Shown piece after piece: positions 57,968-64,000 of a DNA stretch of 64,000 bases. The stretch is from contig NZ_JAANIJ010000002.1 in assembly GCF_011174705.1 (NCBI RefSeq), positions 1-64,000 on the forward strand. The letters are read 5' to 3'. The DNA is from Tessaracoccus coleopterorum. Its GTDB lineage: Bacteria; Actinomycetota; Actinomycetes; Propionibacteriales; Propionibacteriaceae. Numbering within the stretch: position 1 is the first letter of the stretch; each line of letters starts with the position of its first letter. The notes under the pieces were generated by a model, which ran no database searches, was not told where the DNA came from, and saw nothing but the letters and a program-made list of their open reading frames with translations. The position numbers and the translations under genes are program-made.

Positions 57968-60900
57968 TTACGGGGCGCCTTCGTCGAGTCGGCTGAGGAA
58001 GTCGATGGTTTCGGGTTCGGGTGGGCAGTCGAATACTTCAAGCTGCGCGAACAGGCGGCTGATTGCTTCCTCGACGGCGGCTCGGTTGTGCCGGGCATAG
58101 GCGGTCAGGATCCGCATTCGCCACAGCTGTTCGTCCCCGTGTTCTATGTCGATCGCGGTGGTCAGAGTTGCCTCGCAAGCGAGCCATTCCTCTTCTACGA
58201 GTTGGCGAAGTGCGAGTTCGTGGCAGACGTCGACGATCCGTGAGATCATCCGCTGCTGGATGGGTTCGGCCCATGAGTAGTAGGGGTCTTCACGGCGACC
58301 TTGAGCGGGGTCCCGCGAACAAGACTGATGGCGCCTGCGAGCTGTTCAGAAGCGATCGTGCTCAAGGTGCCGCGGGTGGCTGCCTCGAACTGATGCCAGT
58401 CGCAGTCAACGCCTGAAAGTTCGAAGGTGTTGAGGTCGAGGCGCAGTTGCCCGTCGTCCTTGGTGCCGAGCCATTTCCGCAGCCTCGAGGTAGCGGGGTC
58501 GCGGGTGGTTGCGTTGTTCTCCTTCTTCCGGTTCGGCCAGATCGCTTCGTCGATGCTGCTTGCGGTGATGGCGTCGTCGGTTAGGACTAGGTAAGCCAGG
58601 TACTCGGTGAGTCTGGCGGTGCGGTTAGCTTCGACAACGCCGCCGGCGCCCGTCAGCTCGACTGTGCCCAGGACCCGAAGGAACGGCACGCCCTCGGATG
58701 GGCCGAACGCGCCGGTCAAGGTGTCCGTGTGCGCGCGGGCAGTTACGGGCTCCGTCGGGTTCTCCGAGTGGGGCGGGTCTGCAGGAGTGGGTGTGTCGGC
58801 GGTCGTCTCCGTCTCTGTGAGGTGACTGTTGAGCCAATCGGTCGCGTCGTCGACGAGAGCGTCGATGACTTCGGGCTGGTTTCGTTGTGGATGGCTTGGC
58901 CGTTGTTGGAGACGTCGACAACTTCGAGGACGCGGCGGTATCCCTCGGTGGTGATGCGTTGTGGGACGATCGCCAGGCCGAGGGGTTCGAGGATGACGCG
59001 GTCGGGGTCTCGCATGTTAATGGTCCACTCCCCTGCGGGGTGTCCGATAGCTATGGAGGCGATCGCCACTCGTGGTAGTTCCGTCAGCAACCGGTCGAGT
59101 TGGTCTTGCTGTAGCTGGGTGAGTGGCTGGGTAAGCATGATCACTTCGGGGAACCATGTTGATGGGGCCACTGCGGTGATGCGGGCGTGGTGCAGGTCTG
59201 TTGCGTCGTCGAGTTGCATCGAGAGGCGGTCGTCCTCTGCACGGCGCTGCATCTCGTCGAAGAGCCTGCCAACCGTGGGCAGGTAGCGGATCCGGCCTGT
59301 CTTGAGGACGTCCTCCATCTCTGGGAACGCACCGACGATGGTGACTGTCAGGTCGTCGGCCCAACTGGAGGTAGCCAGTTCCAGGGCCATGGCAGCCAGA
59401 ATCTCTTCAGCCTGCTCGTTGGGGCCGTCGATGTTGACGGACCCAATGGTTTCGAGGTCAACCAGGATGTGCGCGTCCTCGAGGTCCTGCCCGAGGCACA
59501 CTAAGGCTGGGTAGGGAGCCGGGATTTCAGAGAGTGCGTCACGGTCGAGCTGCTCGGTGTCGTCGGCGTGATAGGACCACAACATCCCGTTGGCTGTACC
59601 GACCCATGGTGCAGGCAGCTGCTCCGATTCGAGGGTGTAGATCTCGAAAGTGGATCCTGTGTGGCGGGCGACCCGAATGTCAGGCAGAGATGTACCGGTG
59701 TCGCGGCAATGACGGGCCAAGCTTCGTAGGGCCAGGTCGATCTCCTCGATGGCCAACGGGTTCTGTACCGCTCGCAGCTCGCGTTCCACGGTGGCGGCGG
59801 CACCGTCAGGCATAGCCAATTGCGCACCGCGGGCGCGGTGGCGGCGCTGGAAGAACCGGCGCGAGGCAATCAGCCCCACGACGCCGGCAGCGGCCAGGGC
59901 TCCAACGCCAAATGATGCTCTGATCCCGACAGCGGGTTCCTCGTTGTCTTGGTCGTTGTCGTGAATGATCGGCTTGGTCGTGCTTGGCTGCTCGGTGGTT
60001 GTGTTTGTCGTGGGTGGGGCAGGTGTCGGCGGTGGAGGCGTCGGTGTAGTGGTTTGTTCTACGGAAGGCTGGTTCAGGGCTTGTTCCGGTGCCGGGTCTA
60101 CCACTGCGGCAGGGATTTCGGCGGGGCTGGTCTCGGCTGGTGCGGGGTGATCTCGACGGAGTTGGGGTCCAGGGTGATGGTGAGCACCGTGCCGTCGACG
60201 ATCAGGTCCGGGTCGGTCAGCCGGGCACCGTTGGCCTGAACGATTCCCTTGTTGTCGTTGAAGATCTCCATGTATCGGTCTCCGGACCCAAGGTGGGTCT
60301 CGGCGAGCCTGTAGAGGGTGTCGCCTGGTCCGACGGTGTGGGTGGTGGTCTTGGTGGGCCGAGTCACGGGCTGCGGGACTGCTGGGGAATCGGTCGTGAT
60401 GGTCAGCGCTGTACCGTCGACGATCAGGTCCGGGTCGGTCAGCCGGGCACCGTTGGCCTGAACGATTCCCTTGTTGTCGTTGAAGATCTCGGGCCACCGG
60501 TCGCCGTCGCCAAGGTAGGTGGCTGCCAAGCTGTAGAGGGAGTCCTTGGGGCCGACAACGTGGATGGTGGTGGCGTGTGAGACCGTCGATTCAGCTGCAG
60601 TGGTCTCGGTAGCACTCGGCGCGGTAATGGTGGCTGGTGCGGGATGTGGCGCGTCGTCAGCGTTTGCTGTCCCAGCGATCGCAGGGACAGCGATGAACGC
60701 GAGCATGGCCGCGCTGACGAGTCCCTTCGCCGCCCCCTGCGGCAGCCTGAAGCCAGGCATCTGTGGGGCTGGCACCCGGCGGATCGCAGCCACAATCTCG
60801 ACGACCAACGCGACGGCGAGGTACGCCCAGGAGAGCCATCCGACGACGATCAGCACCACCGCGATCAGGGTCCCATCGTCACGGGCGGTGAACGCACCGA

Positions 60901-61036
60901 TGATCTGGTCAGGGGTTGGCATTGTGGTGGGCAGGAAAGGCTGGGTTACCCACCACAGCACGAGGGGAACGCCGGCTAGTAGTCCTGCGAGCAGCAGCAG
61001 CGCCAGGATGCCCATGATTCGCCGTGTGAAGTTCAT
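57968..61036 (-). pseudogene. Giant LysM-membrane-BTAD (AfsR/SARP-like) regulator of the Tad locus, frameshifted
   Basis: ATG 61036 (MNFTRRIMGILALLLLAGLL), two membrane helices, a third (GLVSAAMLAFIAVPAIAG), two LysM repeats (HVVGPKDSLYSLAATYLGDG and HTVGPGDTLYRLAETHLGSG), a Pro/Thr linker, another helix (VGALAAAGVVGLIAS), a long domain ending LTQPLTQLQQDQLDRLLTEL, then a winged-helix FLRVLGTVELTGAGGVVEAN ... ATSRLRKWLG and a bacterial transcriptional activation domain (VDVCHELALRQLVEEEWLAC ... RLFAQLEVFDCPPEPE). Breaks near 60100, 58880 and 58260. Repaired length is about 1,020 residues. It couples a wall-sensing ectodomain to a cytoplasmic regulator. Confidence 0.65.
60187..60491 (-). repeat. 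Direct repeat encoding the end of each LysM unit
   Basis: Stretches at about 60191-60269 and 60413-60491 are identical over roughly 79 bp (encoding EIFNDNKGIVQANGARLTDP and DLIVDGT), 222 bp apart. The rest of the LysM units differs more. This points to a recent duplication or gene conversion within the gene. Confidence 0.8.
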
Positions 61037-61448
61037 CGGGGCTCTCCTTGATAGACCTGCTTTGCTTCGGCCTGTGCGGTGCCAGTGACGGTGACAGTTC
61101 CCGCCCCTATCGCGGTGAGGAAGACGGGGTGTAGCGCACTTGTGTGGTGATGGTGATGGTTGCTCCGTTGACGGCGATGTCTCCGGTAACGCCGGCGGCG
61201 CCAAGGTAGGCGGCCGCTGCCTGGCGGCCGCGGGAGACGTCGACCAGTCCGGGGCGGCCAAGGATCGGGTCACCCGAGATCGCTTGGCCTGCAGCGCGTG
61301 CTGCTTCGCGGGCGACCTGATCGGCGCGCTGGGTAGCGCGCAGCTGCGCGCCGCCGTCGACGACGAGTCCGACAATCATCAGCACTGCGGTGGTGATGAT
61401 GACGGCCCACAGCGTGACCGATCCGCGTTCGTTGCGCCTGTTCATCAC
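61033..61448 (-). pseudogene. TadG-type pseudopilin-like protein, one frameshift
   Basis: Starts at GTG 61448 or ATG 61445 (MNRRNERGSVTLWAVIITTA), overlapping the TadE stop. One N-terminal helix (VTLWAVIITTAVLMIVGLVV) preceded by the R-G-S-V-T motif and followed by DGGAQLRATQRADQVAREAA, typical of the Tad (TadG) N-terminal domain. After a C run near 61128 one base is missing; the rest is PVFLTAIGAGTVTVTGTAQA, EAKQVYQGEPR. Its stop overlaps the ATG of the LysM-BTAD gene. Repaired length is about 137 residues. Confidence 0.65.
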
Positions 61449-61875
61449 CGCTCCCGGTAGGTGTCGATGGGGCTGGATGCGTCTGCGGTGAGGGTGACGG
61501 TTCCGGGTACCCCGGCAGAGACAGGTCTCCCAAGGGCAGGGTGCACGTCACGGTTGTTGTCACGGTGGCGGCCTGGCCGGCGCTTCGTTCGAAGCCGGAG
61601 GTATCAACGTTGATGGTGGTGCTGAGGCACGACAAGCCGTTGGAGGCCAGAGTGAATCCGGCAACCCGGTTCGCGTCGCTGGTGGCTGCGGCTCGGTCCC
61701 TGGCCACTGACGCAGCCCGGGCGGTGTCGTAGGCGACAGCCTGGATTGCTTGGTTGGCTAACGCCAGGCGCCCTGCCATGATGATGGCGCTGATGATCAG
61801 CAACGTGGCGGGGATCACAATCACCAGCTCAAGGGTTGCCGAGCCTCGTTCGTCATGTCGTTGTGAAGCACTCAT
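61445..61875 (-). pseudogene. TadE-like pilus assembly protein 2, one frameshift
   Basis: ATG 61875 (MSASQRHDERGSATLELVIV) with the TadE hallmark R-G-S-A-T-L-E-L-V and one helix (IVIPATLLIISAIIMAGRLA), then an exterior helix LANQAIQAVAYDTARAASVA and strands SGFERSAGQAATVTTTVTCT. A one-base loss near 61512 hides the end VPGTVTLTADASSPIDTYRE R. Repaired length is about 142 residues. Starts one base after the stop of the next TadE-like gene. Confidence 0.65.
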
Positions 61876-62256
61876 TTAGGTGATCCTCTCCAGCGGCATG
61901 GTGGCGCTCTGGTGGATCGGCATCGCAGGGATGAGGAACGGGATCAGGTTGGGTGCTTCAACACTGACGATGACGGTGGCCGTGGTGCCTGTGGCTGATG
62001 CTGTGACGGTGACGTTTTTCGCGCCGGCCTGGGCTGCGAAGTCACGTGCAGCTGTGGCGCCCATCCCTGTGGTTGATTCGTAGGCAGCAGCGACCCGGGC
62101 ACCCTCCTGGGCTGCCGACATGGCGATGCTGCGGGCGTGGAACCACAGCCCGCCCTGGACTGCTCCGAACAGCATCATGAGCAGCACGGGAAACAGGATG
62201 ACCATCTCGATGGTGACCGAGCCACGCTGCCGGCCGGTTGCTGGACGTCGAGCCAC
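61876..62256 (-). CDS. TadE-like pilus assembly protein 1
   Basis: An intact 126-residue protein. MARRPATGRQRGSVTIEMVI carries the R-G-S-V-T-I-E-M TadE motif, processed by a TadV-type peptidase in known systems; a single helix (LFPVLLMMLFGAVQGGLWFH) is followed by an exterior helix SIAMSAAQEGARVAAAYEST and strands KNVTVTASATGTTATVIVSV. A minor pseudopilin of the Tad apparatus. Confidence 0.75.
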   Translation of the reverse strand: MARRPATGRQRGSVTIEMVILFPVLLMMLFGAVQGGLWFHARSIAMSAAQEGARVAAAYESTTGMGATAARDFAAQAGAKNVTVTASATGTTATVIVSVEAPNLIPFLIPAMPIHQSATMPLERIT

Positions 62257-62264
62257 GATCGGAC

Positions 62265-62453
62265 TTACGTGGGAATCCTCGCGACGTAGCCATTGATGAT
62301 GGCCACGATGGCGGCGATGACGGCCACAGCGGCCACAGCGATGCCTGCGGCCCAGATCACCTGCTGCAGTGTGATGTCGCCGCGTTCCTTCTTGTGCCGC
62401 AGCAGTGCGGGCGCGGCGACGAAGACCCCGACGATCCAGTGGAGTGCGGACAT
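62265..62453 (-). CDS. Short single-helix protein, Flp-pilin-like or Tad accessory
   Basis: ATG 62453 is chosen (MSALHWIVGVFVAAPALLRH); an upstream ATG would add an unlikely 19 residues. 62 residues with a charged turn KKERGDI followed by TLQQVIWAAGIAVAAVAVIA, AIVAIINGYVARIPT. The location between TadC and TadE genes and the hydrophobic helix suggest the major Flp-type pilin or an assembly peptide, although the classical Flp Glu-Tyr pair is absent. Confidence 0.5.
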   Translation of the reverse strand: MSALHWIVGVFVAAPALLRHKKERGDITLQQVIWAAGIAVAAVAVIAAIVAIINGYVARIPT

Positions 62454-62589
62454 GTTGCTCCTATCGGTAGGCGGGGTGAGCGTCCTCACTAGTAAGAAAG
62501 CCACCTCCAAGGGCCAGCTGTGACACCGGTTCTTCTTTGAATCTTGCCTTGCGTGCGGTCCATGAAGCTACGAGGCGTAGCGATGAACG

Positions 62590-63491
62590 TCACACCATTG
62601 TGAGCATCGACAGTAGCGCTGGGGTGATGAGCAGTGCGAGGAAAACCAGGCCGAGGAGCGCGATGGGCGCGTTGCGCTTGGTGGAGGTTTCGTTGGCGGC
62701 GGTCAGCTCCCGGGCCAGGTGTGCCTTGCGCATCGCCTTGGAGCGCTGTTTGAGGGTTTCGTAGACTCCCGCTGATTCGGTGCCAGCGATCCTCATGATG
62801 TGGGCTAGCTCGGTCAGTTCGGTGACCATGTACCGCTCCCCAGCGTCCCGAGCCGTTCCCATGGGGCAACGCCCGACAGACGGGAGTGGGTCAGTTCTTC
62901 CGCCAGTCGCTGGAACACCCACGAATCAGCTACCTGGGCAGCGTCTTCGAGGGCTTGGCGCGGTGAGGTGCCGGCACGGCGTTCCATCGCTACAAGATCC
63001 ATGTAGGAGCCCAGGACGAAGGTGAACTCGGCGCGGGCCTTCCTCGCGTTGTCCCGCACGTTGTAGTCAGGGATGAAGCTCAAACCGATCGCCAGCAGCA
63101 GGCTTCCGATCACGGGAATCCCGATGGGGAGCTGAACCCCAAGGACGAACAAGAGTGCGGACATCACGGTGGGTAGGAACAGCCCGACCGCTGCGAACGT
63201 TGCCTTCTGGGCGAGGAACTTGTGGACGGGGATCCGCAGCATCTCCAGTTCCACCTGGGGTACTTGGATGTATCGGCCAAGTCGGCGTTGCAGCCAGTAG
63301 CCAAGCTGGTCTTCCATCGACCGTCGGGCCACTGCGCTGGTGTCGCTGGTCAGCTCAACGCCGGCGCTACTGCCTGATGATTCGAGGTATGCCCCCAGCG
63401 CGGGGTGGCGTGGTGCGTGGCGTACGATTAGGAGCGCGGGACCGACAGCAATCAGGATCCCGGCCAGCAGCGCCAGTTGCAGGTCGGTCAT
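62590..63491 (-). pseudogene. tadC: TadC-like inner-membrane platform protein, one frameshift
   Basis: ATG 63491 (MTDLQLALLAGILIAVGPAL) overlaps the TadB-like stop. Three helices in the N-terminal part (ALLAGILIAVGPALLIV, FAAVGLFLPTVMSALLFVLG, PIGIPVIGSLLLAIGLSFIP), then the GspF/TadC core EFTFVLGSYMDLVAMERRAG, TSPRQALEDAAQVADSWVFQ. A break near 62845 leads to RYMVTELTELAHIMRIAGTE, AGVYETLKQRSKAMRKAHLA and the last helix LGLVFLALLITPALLSMLTM. Repaired length is about 299 residues. Forms the pilus extrusion platform with TadB. Confidence 0.75.
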
Positions 63492-64000
63492 CAGGACACC
63501 TTCTCCAACAGGCGCGGGAGCGGTTCGGCTCGGTTCATCTTCCTCAGCCAGACCAGGACGCCGACGTAGGCGGCTAGGAGGACAGCGAGGATCGGTTGCC
63601 CTAGCGCAGTGCCGTAGGGGGCGACATAGGCCCCGCCTAGCAGCAGGAACCCGCCAAAGAACACCACGGTGATGAGCGTCACGTAGCGCACGGTGGTGGT
63701 TTGCCTAGCTCGTTCAGCTTGGACCATGCGCCGCGCGGACACGTCCTCAGCGACGGATTCCGCCAGGTCCTCGAGGATGCGGGTCAGGCCCACGTTGCGC
63801 CGGCGGGCGCCAAGGATCAAAGTGGCGACGATCTTGTCTGCGGTGGTGTCCTCCAGCTCGTCGGCGAACCTTCGCAGCGCTTCCTCACTGCTCATCCGGG
63901 AACGTAGCCGTGCGGCCAGGTTATTAATCTGTTGCTCGATGGCGGCAGGAGCTGAGGCTTGGGACACGACGATGGCCTGCTCGAGGCTGACGCCCGCGCC
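63491..64000 (-). CDS. tadB: TadB-like inner-membrane platform protein, partial (runs off the right edge)
   Basis: The open frame enters at the window edge; visible residues GVSLEQAIVVSQASAPAAIE, QQINNLAARLRSRMSSEEAL, RRFADELEDTTADKIVATLI, LGARRRNVGLTRILEDLAES form a GspF-type cytoplasmic domain, then two helices (YVTLITVVFFGGFLLLGGAY, LGQPILAVLLAAYVGVLVWL) and a short tail LPRLLEKVS. The N-terminal half is outside. The partner TadA ATPase is expected upstream (to the right). Confidence 0.75.
   Translation of the reverse strand, partial: GAGVSLEQAIVVSQASAPAAIEQQINNLAARLRSRMSSEEALRRFADELEDTTADKIVATLILGARRRNVGLTRILEDLAESVAEDVSARRMVQAERARQTTTVRYVTLITVVFFGGFLLLGGAYVAPYGTALGQPILAVLLAAYVGVLVWLRKMNRAEPLPRLLEKVS

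Noticed and set aside
60187..60491. Two identical 79-bp stretches as an attachment or recombination site pair
   Set aside because: Both are in frame inside adjacent LysM repeats of one gene, so they are coding duplication.
1..64000. tRNA genes or rRNA fragments as integration targets
   Set aside because: No cloverleaf-like sequence with a T-loop or rRNA signature was noticed; the integrated element uses a protein-coding target. A dedicated tRNA search was not possible here.

Overview
The window is high-GC DNA with GTG starts, tightly overlapping genes and MobF (TrwC/TraA-type) relaxases. This points to an actinobacterium and to a mobile replicon (conjugative plasmid or large integrative element) rather than core chromosome. 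No rRNA, tRNA, CRISPR array or core metabolic operon is visible. I found no convincing replication or partition gene. A VirD4-type coupling protein and a TadA ATPase are also missing and may lie outside the window.

Layout. (1) 1-4.4 kb: resistance and regulator debris. It holds a macrolide-type leader peptide in front of a truncated MFS gene, a broken NarL-type response regulator, and a Tet(33)/Tet(Z)-type tetracycline efflux gene with a divergent tetR and two tet operators. (2) 4.5-20.3 kb: a conjugative relaxase gene (traA) followed by an abortive-infection gene. traA is split by an 11.0-kb element (7316-18337). That element carries a large serine integrase, its own MobF relaxase, an Erm 23S rRNA methylase whose leader region is interrupted by an IS3-family element, and a TetR/MmpS-like lipoprotein/GAP-family cassette. 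(3) 20.8-23.8 kb: a recombinase / XRE regulator / zinc-finger-protein trio. (4) 23.8-28.8 kb: an IS6100-flanked class 1 integron remnant (truncated intI1, aadA2, qacEdelta1, sul1, orf5) with an 8-bp target duplication. (5) 29-32.5 kb: IS21 and ISL3 remnants and unknown small genes. (6) 32.8-45.6 kb, minus strand: a conjugation (type IV secretion) operon with a TcpC-like protein, a pilin-like peptide, a TcpE-like protein, a VirB4-type ATPase, a VirB6/TrbL-like protein, a three-domain cell-wall hydrolase, several HTH proteins and a possible divergent family-B polymerase. A sigma-like regulator heads it. (7) 45.8-50.6 kb: a single-chain type ISP restriction-modification enzyme. (8) 50.6-51.9 kb: IS scrap with a micro-inversion. 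(9) 52.0-55.9 kb: a candidate RiPP cluster (short precursor-like peptide, two radical SAM/SPASM enzymes, a convergent M17 aminopeptidase). (10) 56.4-64 kb, minus strand: a Tad/Flp-type pilus locus with a large LysM-BTAD regulator, running off the right edge.

How it fits together. The type IV secretion operon, traA and the Tad locus look like the backbone of a self-transmissible actinobacterial replicon. Resistance genes sit on three independent insertions. The integrase element disrupts the resident relaxase but supplies another of the same family, so it may redirect the transfer machinery to itself (inference). Restriction-modification and abortive-infection genes give the replicon defensive cargo.

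Caution on sequence quality. A large share of the genes here carry one or more apparent single-base frameshifts. Where I could compare with a well-known sequence (IS6100, orf5, tet, erm), the lesion is usually one base missing from a G or C run. Many 'pseudogenes' below may therefore be sequencing artefacts. Their coordinates span the whole reconstructed gene and the text says where the frame breaks.
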